NCBI GenBank assembly: GCA_017381365.1
Contig: JAFOCI010000015.1
Span: 52,134-116,133, forward strand
Direction: 5' to 3'
Length of the DNA stretch: 64,000 nucleotides
Origin: Treponema sp.
GTDB lineage: Bacteria > Spirochaetota > Spirochaetia > Treponematales > Treponemataceae
The notes under the pieces were generated by a model. That model saw only the letters and a program-made list of their open reading frames with translations, was not told the origin of the DNA and searched no databases. The position numbers and the translations under genes were made by a program. The first letter of the stretch is position 1. Every line of letters begins with the position of its first letter. Shown one piece after another: positions 45,246-54,384 of the stretch.

Positions 45246-46022
45246 ATGAGTGACGATATAAATATCTCTGAAACAGCACATAAACAGAATGATTCCATCC
45301 ACACTCTAAGAGTTTCCAGCCTATTTAAAAGCTTTGGTCATAAAAATGTTGTAAAAGGAATTGAATTCCAGATGCAAACAGGGGAAGTTCTTGGACTTCT
45401 TGGACCAAACGGAGCTGGCAAAACAACGACTTTTTACATGATTGTTGGATTCCATCAGCCAACTGCCGGCGATATTTTTCTGGATGATGAACAGATTACA
45501 CCGCTTCCAATGTATAAAAGGGCTAGAAAAGGAATTTCTTACCTTCCGCAGGAACCTAGCGTTTTCAAAAAGCTTACCGTAGAAGAAAACATCTGGTCCA
45601 TTCTTGAAACACGAAAAGATTTATCAAAAGCTGAAAAAAAACAGCGTCTGGAAGAACTCATTGAAGAGTTCGCGATTGGGCGTATCAGAAAACAATATGC
45701 ATTCACTCTTTCTGGGGGTGAACGCCGAAGAACAGAAATCGCCCGCTCTCTTGCCATCGAACCAAAATTCTTACTGCTGGATGAACCATTTGCAGGAATT
45801 GACCCTATCGCCGTTGCCGACATTAAACACATGATACGACTTTTAGCAAAGCGAGGAATCGGAATCCTTATCACCGACCACAACGTACGCGATACCCTGG
45901 AAATCACAGACCGAGCCCTAATTGTAAGTTCCGGCCAGATTACAATCAGCGGTACAAAAGACGAAATCCTAAACAGCGAACTAGCCCGAGAAATCTACCT
46001 AGGCAAAGACTTCGCAATGTAA
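45246..46022 (+). CDS. lptB: Lipid export ABC transporter ATP-binding protein LptB
   Basis: The 258-aa product has Walker A GPNGAGKTT, Q-loop YLPQEPSVF, signature LSGGERRRTEIARSLA, Walker B FLLLDEPFAGIDPIAV and the switch His in ITDHNVRDTLEI, all characteristic of the LptB branch. It powers extraction of lipid from the inner membrane through LptFG. The partner permease genes lptF/lptG are not in the window. It is the last gene of the pyrG-lptC-lptA-lptB operon. Confidence 0.94.
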   Translation: MSDDINISETAHKQNDSIHTLRVSSLFKSFGHKNVVKGIEFQMQTGEVLGLLGPNGAGKTTTFYMIVGFHQPTAGDIFLDDEQITPLPMYKRARKGISYLPQEPSVFKKLTVEENIWSILETRKDLSKAEKKQRLEELIEEFAIGRIRKQYAFTLSGGERRRTEIARSLAIEPKFLLLDEPFAGIDPIAVADIKHMIRLLAKRGIGILITDHNVRDTLEITDRALIVSSGQITISGTKDEILNSELAREIYLGKDFAM

Positions 46023-46024
46023 GA

Positions 46025-46107
46025 AAGCTCATTTAACTGCGAGCCGGCGCAGCAGTTAAATGGCTTTGATAAATATGGAAAACTTCGTTCAGAAGTTTTT
46101 CCCATAA
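46025..46107 (+). terminator. Two consecutive hairpins downstream of lptB
   Basis: CATTTAACTGC (46031-46041) / GCAGTTAAATG (46053-46063), extended by AAAGC/GCTTT, is followed by a second stem TATGG.AAAACTTC / GAAGTTTT.CCCATA near 46075-46107. There is no clean T tract, so termination is likely but not certain. Confidence 0.5.
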
Positions 46108-46156
46108 AAAAAATACCCTCGCAAAATCGTACTTATTAGACATCTTTAAATAAAAA

Positions 46157-46519
46157 TTATAAACTCCAGTTTTCCCAAACTTTCTGCTGGAGTCCAACGG
46201 TCGCTGTCTGTTTTCCGTTTCGACATACAGGCTGCTTCAAAAGTTTAAGCTGATTTTCAAACAATTTATCAGCTTTTTCACTATCATCCAAATATGCAAT
46301 GCTGGCATATTCTTTAGATTTTTTATCAATTAATTCCTCAATCGCATCCGCTCTGCTGCCGCAAGTTCTTGCAATTGCATCAACAACAGAATCAAATTCC
46401 CCTCTACTCATCACCTTTTCTTTCAGATCAACAAACTGAACAGAAATTCTTCGCTCAGAAAACCAGCGCTGCGCAGTCTTAACATCAAAATTTTTAAGTG
46501 TGCCAAATATCTGAATCAT
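46157..46519 (-). CDS. ArsC/Spx-family protein without the N-terminal Cys
   Basis: From the start MIQIFGTLKN the product is 120 aa. The fold signature is kept: GTLKNFDVKTAQRWFSERRI at the N-terminus and LKQPVCRNGKQTATVGLQQ with a terminal W-x-W pattern at the C-terminus. Relatives read GTKKC at the position where this protein has GTLKN, so the redox/nucleophile Cys appears to be Asn. It is therefore unlikely to be an arsenate reductase; a regulatory or degenerate role is more probable. The upstream extension to 46546 looks non-coding. Confidence 0.7.
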   Translation of the reverse strand: MIQIFGTLKNFDVKTAQRWFSERRISVQFVDLKEKVMSRGEFDSVVDAIARTCGSRADAIEELIDKKSKEYASIAYLDDSEKADKLFENQLKLLKQPVCRNGKQTATVGLQQKVWENWSL

Positions 46520-46546
46520 TTTAATATTCCCAGAAATTAATGTCAT

Positions 46547-46800
46547 AAAATAAAAAGATAAGATAAGAAAGAGAATACTACACCAGTTTTTTTTTGTAAA
46601 TGAATAAAACGCTCCCCCGACGCAAGCATAGGGGTACTGTTAGTTTTCATAAGGGCATCGCAGTTGAATCTGATACCACTCATACGACCTGAAGGTCGGG
46701 GTGTTCAACCTTCCGCACAAATAAATGATTTTAAACATCATTAATAATTTTTAACAGAAAGAAAAATCCATACTTTTCTTCATATATATAAAACACTTTA
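46547..46800. other. Intergenic region with repeat-like GC segment
   Basis: Divergent region between the ArsC-like gene and rny, with no credible ORF. The segment 46610-46725 is GC-richer than its flanks and contains CGACCTGAAGGTCGGGGTGTTCAACC; the GGGTGTTC piece is the complement of GGAACACCC found at 6513 and 55045, so it may belong to the same dispersed family. The rest is AT-rich. Confidence 0.4.
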
Positions 46801-46801
46801 T

Positions 46802-46830
46802 TTGACATTCTAATTTTACTGTTGTAGAAT
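46802..46830 (+). promoter_or_regulatory. Promoter of rny
   Basis: TTGACA (46802-46807), a 17-nt spacer and TAGAAT (46825-46830). A second TATAAT lies at 46847-46852. A clear AAGGAG ribosome binding site precedes the ATG, so this gene has a normal leader. Confidence 0.75.
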
Positions 46831-46870
46831 TAAAATTGAATTATTCTATAATAATCACAAGGAGAAGATA

Positions 46871-48406
46871 ATGAATATGAACACTTTGTTGTTGTTCATT
46901 CTCCCTGTTGTTGGAATTGTTCTTGGATGGATTATTCGCTGGCTGTATGCCAGATTTCAACTATCTGCGTCGGAGCAAAAAGCAGAACGTGTAAAACAGG
47001 ATGCAATAAAAGAAGCTGAAGCTCAGAAAAAAGAAATTTTGCTAAATGCAAAAGATGAACTCATTCGTGAACGAAACCAGCAAGAGCGAGAGAACCGTGA
47101 ACGCCGTGCTGAAGTACAACGTTACGAAGCAAGAGTAAACAAGAAAGAAGAACTTGTTGATCAGAAAACTGCTGAATTCGAAAAGAAAGAAAAAGAATTT
47201 GCAGACCGTCAGGTTGCAATGAAAAAGCGAGAAGCCGCTGTTGCAGAACAGGAAGAAGTTTACAGACGTGAACTTGAACGTATTTCTGGACTTTCTGCAC
47301 AGGAAGCAAAAGAACTTATTATCAAGAACCTTGAAAATGACGCCCGTCATGATGCACAGGCTCTTCTTAATAAGATTGAGCAGGATGCTCAGCTTTCCGC
47401 AGAAAAAAAGGCTCGTGAAATTTTAGTTTCTGCCATTCAGAGAATCGCACCGGAAACAACAAGTGACATTACAGTTACAACAGTTTCCCTTCCTAGCGAT
47501 GAAATGAAAGGTCGTATTATTGGCCGTGAAGGACGTAATATTCGAGCCCTTGAAACTCTTACTGGTGTAGACATCATTATTGATGACACACCAGAAGCTG
47601 TTGTAATTTCATGTTTTGATCCAGTCAGAAAAGAAATTGCAAAACAATCTTTGGAACGCCTTATTTCAGATGGACGAATCCACCCGGCTCGCATTGAAGA
47701 AGTTGTTCAGAAAGTTACTCGTGAAATTCAGAACAAAATCTACGAAGAAGGCGAAAAGGCTTTATTCGATCTTGGCATTCACAATATGCCTACAGAAGGT
47801 ATCCGCGCACTAGGACGTCTTTACTTCCGCACAAGTTACGGACAGAACGTTCTTGTTCACTCAAAAGAAGTTGCAACTGTTGCCAGCATGATTGCTGCAG
47901 AAGTTGGTGCAAACAGAGACCTTGCTAAACGTGCTGCTATTCTCCACGATATTGGTAAGGGTGCAGAAAACGACAGCGATCAGAACCACGCAGAAGTTGG
48001 TGCTGAAATGGCTAGAAAAATGGGTGAAGATGCAAAAGTTATCAATGCAATTGCAGCTCACCATAACGATGTAGAAGCAAATACACTGGAAGCAATCATC
48101 GTTCAAATTGCAGATGCTATTTCTGCTGCCCGCCCTGGAGCAAGACGAGAAACTGTGGACAACTACGTTAAGCGTCTTGAAAATCTGGAAGCAATTGCAG
48201 AAAACTTTGAAGGTGTTGAAAAAGCTTATGCAATTCAGGCAGGTCGAGAACTTCGTATTCTTGTTAACAACGAAAAAGTTGCAGACAATGAAGTAAAACA
48301 GCTTGCCAGCGATATTGCTAAACAGATTGAAAACGATCTTAAATATCCTGGAAGAATCCGTATTACAATGATTCGTGAAACACGAATTATTGAATACGCT
48401 CGATAA
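46871..48406 (+). CDS. rny: Ribonuclease Y
   Basis: The 511-aa product has an N-terminal transmembrane helix (about 5-26), a long coiled coil (about 35-175, rich in Glu/Lys/Arg), a KH domain (DEMKGRIIGREGRNIRALE, about 210-270) and an HD domain with AILHDIGKG (His359, Asp360). It is the membrane-anchored endoribonuclease that initiates mRNA decay. Length and domain order are as in the family. It is monocistronic with its own terminator. Confidence 0.97.
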   Translation: MNMNTLLLFILPVVGIVLGWIIRWLYARFQLSASEQKAERVKQDAIKEAEAQKKEILLNAKDELIRERNQQERENRERRAEVQRYEARVNKKEELVDQKTAEFEKKEKEFADRQVAMKKREAAVAEQEEVYRRELERISGLSAQEAKELIIKNLENDARHDAQALLNKIEQDAQLSAEKKAREILVSAIQRIAPETTSDITVTTVSLPSDEMKGRIIGREGRNIRALETLTGVDIIIDDTPEAVVISCFDPVRKEIAKQSLERLISDGRIHPARIEEVVQKVTREIQNKIYEEGEKALFDLGIHNMPTEGIRALGRLYFRTSYGQNVLVHSKEVATVASMIAAEVGANRDLAKRAAILHDIGKGAENDSDQNHAEVGAEMARKMGEDAKVINAIAAHHNDVEANTLEAIIVQIADAISAARPGARRETVDNYVKRLENLEAIAENFEGVEKAYAIQAGRELRILVNNEKVADNEVKQLASDIAKQIENDLKYPGRIRITMIRETRIIEYAR

Positions 48407-48419
48407 TTCTGATTTTTAC

Positions 48420-48460
48420 AAAAAAGGCTGTTCTGTGAATTTTCAGGGCAGCCTTTTTTC
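48420..48460 (+). terminator. Terminator of rny
   Basis: AAAAAGGCTG (48421-48430) pairs with CAGCCTTTTT (from 48449); a T tract follows. The A run on the other side allows function for the convergent gene too. Confidence 0.85.
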
Positions 48461-48476
48461 GTTATAAGCAAATATA

Positions 48477-49097
48477 TTAAAAACTAAATGAAACGTACAC
48501 TGCAAAAATATTATCCCAGTTATTATTACCACGAGGCATACATCTATAATAACCACCTAAAGCAGGTAAAAACATTAACTTGTTTTCATACGAAAAATCA
48601 TAATCAATACTAATTCTAAATCCATTACCCCAAGCAGTAGATTCAATATAAGAATCAGTTTCTTTATTAATATAATGATATAAATTTCCATTATATTCAA
48701 AAGATTCAATAGATTTATCACACGTTTTTATAAAATCAGTTCGACTGCCTAATGCATAAGCAATTGAAAGATTTAATCCGCCAAATCCTGGAAAAAATTT
48801 TATTCCGCTCCAAAATGAATAATCTAAATGATAATTATGCTCATCTGAATTCCACATAAAATCGGCACAAACATCAGTTCCAACAAGAAATCTTAAAGGT
48901 TTAATAAGCTGCAAAGAAACATCTGCAGTTGTTCCAATAATAACTCTAGATTCTTCAGTAAAAACTGATTCATCATTTCTGCTATATACTGGAATTCCTG
49001 TTGAAATTCCAAAATCATATTTTAAAATTTTATCTTGCTCTGACCAGACACTAATTGAAGCAAATAAAAATGCAAATAAAATCAATAATTTTTTCAT
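48477..49097 (-). CDS. Small outer membrane barrel-like protein
   Basis: From the start MKKLLILFAF the product is 206 aa with a signal peptide ending about SVWSEQ. The mature part shows alternating strand patterns and ends in the aromatic residue pattern AVYVSFSF typical of outer membrane barrel proteins (terminal Phe). I do not recognise the family. The longer frame from 49178 would place a non-signal-like tail in front and overlaps the terminator hairpin, so I reject it. It stands between rny and a set of small membrane protein genes. Confidence 0.65.
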   Translation of the reverse strand: MKKLLILFAFLFASISVWSEQDKILKYDFGISTGIPVYSRNDESVFTEESRVIIGTTADVSLQLIKPLRFLVGTDVCADFMWNSDEHNYHLDYSFWSGIKFFPGFGGLNLSIAYALGSRTDFIKTCDKSIESFEYNGNLYHYINKETDSYIESTAWGNGFRISIDYDFSYENKLMFLPALGGYYRCMPRGNNNWDNIFAVYVSFSF

Positions 49098-49119
49098 ATA
49101 ATAATTATCGGTATTTTTA

Positions 49120-49172
49120 AATAAAAAAAGCAGAAATCCAGCAAATATTTGATGAATTTCTGCTTTTTTTTC
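49120..49172 (-). terminator. Terminator of the small membrane protein operon
   Basis: On the minus strand AGCAGAAATTC-type arm AAAAGCAGAAAT (reading 49160 side) pairs with ATTTCTGCTTTT (near 49129-49140), followed by a T run on the minus strand. It lies 20-70 nt after the stop codon of the gene at 49193. Confidence 0.7.
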
Positions 49173-49192
49173 AATCAAACTGTATACTGATT

Positions 49193-49651
49193 CTAGTCAC
49201 GAAGATAAAGTAATGCACCAATCACAGTAAGATGTCCTGCAAACTGATAAAGCCATTTAAGAAAATCTTCTGTTTTTTCAATATCACCAATAGCAATTGA
49301 AGGTTTTAACAATCCACCAGCACCAGTACCACAGAAATCAATAAGGATAGTAGCAACAATCCAAATTGCAAGAACTGCAATAATTACAAGCGATGTGTAA
49401 TTTCGAATAATTCCTACAAATGGTTCAAGGATAAGAAAAGCACCTGCAACAAGTTCAATAGCGCCAAATACAATTCCAATCATCTTTCCAAAATCTTTAT
49501 TGTCAAAGATTTTTCTGATAGCCTTTACTGCTTCATCACCACCACTTTGAGTATTGGAAAATACCCAGATGCCAGCAACAACAAGAAGAGCACCAATAGC
49601 AAGCTGCAAAATAAGTTTACCAATAGATGCATTTTTTATAGATTTTCCCAT
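49193..49651 (-). CDS. Four-helix membrane protein, unknown
   Basis: The 152-aa product has about four hydrophobic helices (about 13-31, 55-80, 86-107, 135-150) and a soluble loop (SNTQSGGDEAVKAIRKIFDN). The strong CCGGAGGA ribosome binding site precedes the ATG. No family is recognised. It is part of a minus-strand run of small genes after gatB, so it may share its transcript. Confidence 0.6.
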   Translation of the reverse strand: MGKSIKNASIGKLILQLAIGALLVVAGIWVFSNTQSGGDEAVKAIRKIFDNKDFGKMIGIVFGAIELVAGAFLILEPFVGIIRNYTSLVIIAVLAIWIVATILIDFCGTGAGGLLKPSIAIGDIEKTEDFLKWLYQFAGHLTVIGALLYLRD

Positions 49652-49718
49652 TTTATCCTCCGGAAAAAATATTATGTCAATATTATAACTCCAAAAGATG
49701 CATCTAACAATAAAACAA

Positions 49719-50177
49719 TTATTTGTATACTACAGAAAAAGTTTGATAAACCAGCTTCATGTCAGGTGTAAAATCAAAACCAACTATAGAACCTTCCAGC
49801 TCAAGATTTTCCTGCATCTTAGATTTCCATTCATCCAGATTGGAATCTTCCCCATCTTGACTGGCCATTAACCAGGTAACTTCATTAAAAGGAACGATAT
49901 TTACGCTTTCAAGCTGAATTATTGCACGAGGATTATCGGAACGATCGAAAACCATATATAATTCGCCTGTTACAGGCAAAGGTTCACCGTCTATAGCGTA
50001 AGAAGCAAAACTTGTAAAAACAGCAGTTTTAGCACCACTCAAAATCATTGAAATCTGAACATCATTTGAAAAACCTTTCGATTCAAAATTGATATCCCCG
50101 GCACACCTGTCCTCAGAATCACGGTTTGTAGAAACTAAAAAATCATTCCAAAATTTATCTGCTGGAGAAAGTTCCAT
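49719..50177 (-). CDS. ASCH-domain protein
   Basis: The 152-aa product matches the ASCH superfamily: ILSGAKTAVFTSFASYAI near 45 (the KTA motif), LPVTGELYMVFDRSDNPRAII, NIVPFNEVTWLMASQDGEDS and a C-terminal MKLVYQTFSVVY. ASCH domains resemble PUA and likely bind RNA or a modified nucleoside; some have hydrolase activity. No nearby gene indicates its substrate. The AGGAAA ribosome binding site lies upstream, and the gene is 8 nt after the preceding membrane-protein gene. Confidence 0.85.
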   Translation of the reverse strand: MELSPADKFWNDFLVSTNRDSEDRCAGDINFESKGFSNDVQISMILSGAKTAVFTSFASYAIDGEPLPVTGELYMVFDRSDNPRAIIQLESVNIVPFNEVTWLMASQDGEDSNLDEWKSKMQENLELEGSIVGFDFTPDMKLVYQTFSVVYK

Positions 50178-50185
50178 ATTATTTC

Positions 50186-50476
50186 CTATTTACGAAATAG
50201 CATTATTGCAAATGCCAGAATAAAAAACATGCTTGGTAAGGCTGTAAAAATAAGATTTGTCAAAGGTATTCCTGCAATAAAAATATCCTGTGAAATTACA
50301 ATTCCAAGAGTTAACAGAAGATCATAAACATAACTTGCGTACATTGTTACAAACCCTGCTATCAAACTAATCCAGGCTGGATCTTTTGTTTTAGAAAATA
50401 ACATCGCAGCCGAAAGAGCTGTTATTCCTCCAAGAATCAGTTTAACTGCATAAAGAATCATTTCGCTCTGTGACAT
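50186..50476 (-). CDS. Small three-helix membrane protein
   Basis: The 96-aa product consists of three hydrophobic helices (about 8-26, 35-59, 69-93) with almost no soluble part. An AGGTGAGAG ribosome binding site precedes the ATG. The frame is bracketed by an 8-nt gap on both sides with neighbouring genes, which supports that it is real. No family is recognised. Confidence 0.6.
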   Translation of the reverse strand: MSQSEMILYAVKLILGGITALSAAMLFSKTKDPAWISLIAGFVTMYASYVYDLLLTLGIVISQDIFIAGIPLTNLIFTALPSMFFILAFAIMLFRK

Positions 50477-50484
50477 TCTCTCAC

Positions 50485-51285
50485 CTATAATTCAAAAGGA
50501 TTATTTTTTAATGCAGTAAATACCCCTGTATCTGCACCAAACGGAACTATTGAAGGAACTGAATAATCTGGACTTATGACAATTCCAAGATTAAGACAAT
50601 GCAACATAAAATCACTGTATTTTTCTTTTGCAACTTTTGGAAAAAGATAAGGCCCTTTTCGCTCCCAGTATTTTGTAAGAATTTTGTCATAAATAAACCA
50701 ATGTTTTTCCTGACGTTCAGAAAGAGCTGCTATCAAATCGTAAATAGAACGGGCAATTGCAGCATGTAAAGGAGCCGGAATATTCTGATTTGAAGAAATA
50801 AGTTTGCCATCTTCAAGTGCTTTTTGAACAACAGCTGGCTTTACTGCAACAATATAAATTGACTGGGACCATGGTAAAGCTGGTGCAAAAACAATTGATT
50901 CCTGCTCTTTCCATTCGATATAAACAGGATTCCACGGCTTATATACGGTTGTTCCGGCTGCAGAAAACTGAACTGCGGCTTTTAATGCAGATTCATAAGA
51001 ATTAAAGTAAAATAATTCTCTGCAGGAGTCAAAAAGCGTTTGAACTGCGCGAACAGACTGTTTTTCATAATCAGTTGAGAAACTTCCTGTTATACCACGG
51101 TTCATTACATTTTTGAACATTGTAAAAGCAGAACCGCCGCCCCATCCAAGAATCGCACGTCCGCCTTCCTGATACATATCAGTAAGACGAACACCTCTTG
51201 CTGTATATAGAAAACAGTTTCGTGCCCGCTTAATATTTCCATACCGAGAATTTATTTCTTTTGCTAAATATTCTATGTTCGACAT
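50485..51285 (-). CDS. Unknown protein with a class III aminotransferase-like N-terminus
   Basis: The 266-aa product begins IKRARNCFLYTARGVRLTDMYQEGGRAILGWGGG, which resembles the small domain start of class III PLP aminotransferases (RxRGxYLYDxxGxxYxD). The later sequence does not show a PLP-lysine motif (no xxK in the usual TADE/SKxxxGG context), and it is only about half the usual length. It may be a remnant or a treponemal derivative. Position between gatB and the small membrane gene suggests the same operon. Confidence 0.5.
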   Translation of the reverse strand: MSNIEYLAKEINSRYGNIKRARNCFLYTARGVRLTDMYQEGGRAILGWGGGSAFTMFKNVMNRGITGSFSTDYEKQSVRAVQTLFDSCRELFYFNSYESALKAAVQFSAAGTTVYKPWNPVYIEWKEQESIVFAPALPWSQSIYIVAVKPAVVQKALEDGKLISSNQNIPAPLHAAIARSIYDLIAALSERQEKHWFIYDKILTKYWERKGPYLFPKVAKEKYSDFMLHCLNLGIVISPDYSVPSIVPFGADTGVFTALKNNPFEL

Positions 51286-51315
51286 ATTTTTATGCGCTGG
51301 CTGATTTTCTATAAA

Positions 51316-52851
51316 TTACAATTTTGCAAGCTTTTCACTGATCATTTTTGTTGCCTGACCAGGATTTGCCTTACCCTGACTAGCTTTCATTACCTGACCC
51401 ATAAGCCAGCCAACAACGTTAGTCTTTCCGCTCTTGAAGTCTTCAATTGCTTTTGGATTTGCAGCAATAACTTCGTTTACGATTTTTTCGATTGCGCCCT
51501 CATCGCTTACAACTTCCATACCCTTTTCTTTGATTATTACAGAAGGAAGTTTGTTAGAACTTAGCATTTCTGCAAAAACTTCTTTTCCCTGCTTTGAAGT
51601 GATTTTCTTTTCTTCAAGCGCATCTGCAAGTTCTGCAATATGCTTTGGAGTGATTGTTACATCGTTAATAGTCTGTTTCTTTTCGTTCAATACAGCAAGA
51701 AGTTCTGCAATTATAAGATTTGCAACTTTTTTTGCGGATTTTGATTCAGCGGCAGCTTCTTCAAACCACAATGAAAGATCGCGGGTTCCAGTAAGAACTT
51801 CTGAGTCAAACTGAGTAAGACCAAATTCTTGCTGGAAACGTATGCGCTTCTGTTCTGGAAGTTCACCAACTTTTTCGGCAGCAGCTTCTACAAGTTCTGT
51901 TGAAACTGCAAAAGGCTTGATGTCTGGTTCAGTTGTAAAGCGGTAGTCTACAAAACTGTTCTTTGTACGGAGAATGTTTGTAACACCCTTTTCTTCGTCC
52001 CAGCCCATTGTGTTCTTAAAGCCTGGATTGAATTCCTGACGGTCTTCTATAAATTCCTTAAGCTGGCGCTGTGCTTCGTATGCACAGGCATCACGGATTG
52101 CCTTGAAAGAGTTCAGGTTCTTGATTTCAGAAATTGGAGTGTGGTAAAGCTTTCCGTCTTCCCAAACATTCAGGTTGATGTTGGCATCACAACGCATGTT
52201 ACCTTCTTCAAGGTTACCCTTTGTTACTTTTACATAGCGGAGGATTTCCTGAACAGTCTGCATGAACAAAGCAGCTTCTTCTGGACTGGTCATATCCGGT
52301 TTTGTTACAATTTCGATAAGCGGTGTACCGCAGCGGTTGTAGTCGATGTAAGAGTGAGCGCCCTGAAGGTGAAGTGACTTACCTACGTCTTCCTCAAGGT
52401 GAATGCGTTCTACACGAACACGGCGGTATTTTCCGTCGATGATACAGTCTTCGCCAATAAAGTTCTTTGTGCGGCATTTTTCTCCGCCTGGCTGCTGATC
52501 TTTTGGATAGTGAACCAACGGAAGATCAACGAATCCGTCTGTACAAAGAGGAAGATCGTACTGAGTAATCTGATAACCCTTTGCCAGGTCAGGATAGAAA
52601 TAGTGCTTGCGGTCAAATTTTGTATAAGAAGCAATGTCACAGTTCAAGGCAAGACCTGCAACAGCACCAAGTTCAACATAGCCTTTAGAAATGCGAGGCA
52701 TAGCTCCAGGAAGTCCAAGACAAACAGGACAAACGCGTGTGTCTGGCATACCGCCGTAACGGTTTTCGCAGGCACAGAAAGCCTTTGTCTTTGTAAGGAG
52801 TTGAGTATGGATTTCACATCCGATTACGATTTCGTATTTATCTATTGCCAT
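51316..52851 (-). CDS. gatB: Asp/Glu-tRNA amidotransferase subunit B
   Basis: The 511-aa product has the GatB start YEIVIGCEIHTQLLTKTKAFC, the zinc site pair CAC...CPVC near 28-48, the conserved SYIDYNRCGTPLIEIVT segment, and the C-terminal YqeY-like domain (about 400-511). With GatA and GatC it converts Glu-tRNA(Gln) or Asp-tRNA(Asn) to the amide forms. It follows gatA by 10 nt with an AGGAGTTAG ribosome binding site. Order gatC-gatA-gatB on the minus strand. Confidence 0.97.
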   Translation of the reverse strand: MAIDKYEIVIGCEIHTQLLTKTKAFCACENRYGGMPDTRVCPVCLGLPGAMPRISKGYVELGAVAGLALNCDIASYTKFDRKHYFYPDLAKGYQITQYDLPLCTDGFVDLPLVHYPKDQQPGGEKCRTKNFIGEDCIIDGKYRRVRVERIHLEEDVGKSLHLQGAHSYIDYNRCGTPLIEIVTKPDMTSPEEAALFMQTVQEILRYVKVTKGNLEEGNMRCDANINLNVWEDGKLYHTPISEIKNLNSFKAIRDACAYEAQRQLKEFIEDRQEFNPGFKNTMGWDEEKGVTNILRTKNSFVDYRFTTEPDIKPFAVSTELVEAAAEKVGELPEQKRIRFQQEFGLTQFDSEVLTGTRDLSLWFEEAAAESKSAKKVANLIIAELLAVLNEKKQTINDVTITPKHIAELADALEEKKITSKQGKEVFAEMLSSNKLPSVIIKEKGMEVVSDEGAIEKIVNEVIAANPKAIEDFKSGKTNVVGWLMGQVMKASQGKANPGQATKMISEKLAKL

Positions 52852-52861
52852 TTTCTAACTC

Positions 52862-54355
52862 CTATTTAAGTGGTACACCACAACCTTTGTGATCTTCTTC
52901 CCAAACCTGGGCGATTTCCAGCAGCTTTGCTTCGCTGAACATTGGGCCGGCAAACTGCATACCGATTGGCATGTTGTCTGTTTCTTTTGCGTTTCCAGCA
53001 GGAACATTGATTGAAGGAATGCGGGCAAGGTTTACGAATACTGTGTACATGTCGCTAAGATACATTTCCAATGGGTCGTCAACTTTCTGGCCAAGCTTGA
53101 ATGCTGGAGTTGGACAAGTTGGTGCCAGAACAATGTCATAGCTTTCAAAAAGCTTTGCCATTTCCCGCTGAATGCGGGCACGAACAGTCATACCTTTTTT
53201 GTAAGTGTCTCCAGAGAACTGTTCAGAAAGAACGTAGTTACCGATTACAATACGGCGCTTAACTTCAGGACCAAATCCGTCTGAACGTGTGTCTACGTAA
53301 AGTTCATCGTAGCCTTTGCCGTTGTCTACGCGGTTACCATAACGGATACCGTCAAAGCGGCTAAGGTTGGAAGCAGCTTCTGAAAGAGCGATTACATAAT
53401 AAGAAGCAATGGAAGCGTCTAATACTGGAAGATCAACTTCGTCAATTTTTGCGCCCTTTGATTCAAACCATGCGCGGGTTTCGTTAAAAGCAGATTGAAC
53501 ATCAGCATCAAGACCTTTTGTTTCAAGGAACTGCTTTGGAATTGCAATCTTCAAAGAAGACATATCTGCATAAGGTTTAAGTTCTTTAAGCTTTTCTACA
53601 CCAGGAAGGTCAGCAGATGTGTCATCATAGAAATCAACGCCAGCCATGCAAGCCAAAGGTGCTGCAATATCAGAAGGACTGTGGCCCATGATTCCAACCT
53701 GATCAAGGGATGAACCGTAAGCAACAACACCCCAGCGGCTAAGAACGCCGTAAGTTGGTTTAAGACCGTAAATACCACAGTATGAAGCTGGAAGACGAAC
53801 TGAACCACCAGTTTCTGTACCGATGCTGAACAATGCCTGATTTCCAGAAACAGCTGCAGCCGAACCACCGGAAGAACCACCTGAAACGTATTCCCGGTTG
53901 ATAGGGTTACGGGTTGCGCCGTAAGAAGAATATTCTGTTGAAGAACCCATGGCAAATTCGTCCTGGTTACAGCGACCAAGGGGAATAGCTCCAGCCTTTT
54001 CAAGACGGTCAATTACAGTTGCATTGTATGGAGCAACGTAGCCAGTAAGGATTTTTGAACCACAAGTAAGCTTGTGTCCTTTTGAAGAAATATTGTCTTT
54101 GTTTGCAAAAGGAACGCCAAGAAGCGGCTTTTTTTCAAAAAGAGCATCCAGGCTGCCGTTTGCCTTTGCTTCTGCAATTTCTTTGTCTGCGATTTCTGCT
54201 TTTGTAAGGGCATCTTCGTAAAGTTCAAGAAATGCGTTCAATGGCTTTTCAGAAGCCTTATCTGCTTCGAAAGTTTCAAATGATTTTTTTACAAGAGCCA
54301 CGCTGGAAGTTGTTCCAGACTTAAGGGCTTCGATTGTTTCGTTGATTGTATACAT
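52862..54355 (-). CDS. gatA: Asp/Glu-tRNA amidotransferase subunit A (amidase)
   Basis: The 497-aa product has the amidase signature region and the Ser-cisSer-Lys triad: Lys86 in FANKDNIS, Ser161 in YVSGGSSGGSAAAVSG and Ser185 in GTETGGSVRLPAS. It hydrolyses glutamine and feeds ammonia to GatB. Separated from gatC by a palindromic repeat of about 77 bp. Confidence 0.97.
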   Translation of the reverse strand: MYTINETIEALKSGTTSSVALVKKSFETFEADKASEKPLNAFLELYEDALTKAEIADKEIAEAKANGSLDALFEKKPLLGVPFANKDNISSKGHKLTCGSKILTGYVAPYNATVIDRLEKAGAIPLGRCNQDEFAMGSSTEYSSYGATRNPINREYVSGGSSGGSAAAVSGNQALFSIGTETGGSVRLPASYCGIYGLKPTYGVLSRWGVVAYGSSLDQVGIMGHSPSDIAAPLACMAGVDFYDDTSADLPGVEKLKELKPYADMSSLKIAIPKQFLETKGLDADVQSAFNETRAWFESKGAKIDEVDLPVLDASIASYYVIALSEAASNLSRFDGIRYGNRVDNGKGYDELYVDTRSDGFGPEVKRRIVIGNYVLSEQFSGDTYKKGMTVRARIQREMAKLFESYDIVLAPTCPTPAFKLGQKVDDPLEMYLSDMYTVFVNLARIPSINVPAGNAKETDNMPIGMQFAGPMFSEAKLLEIAQVWEEDHKGCGVPLK

Positions 54356-54384
54356 AAAAATAACTATCCTGAAATTTTATTTAT

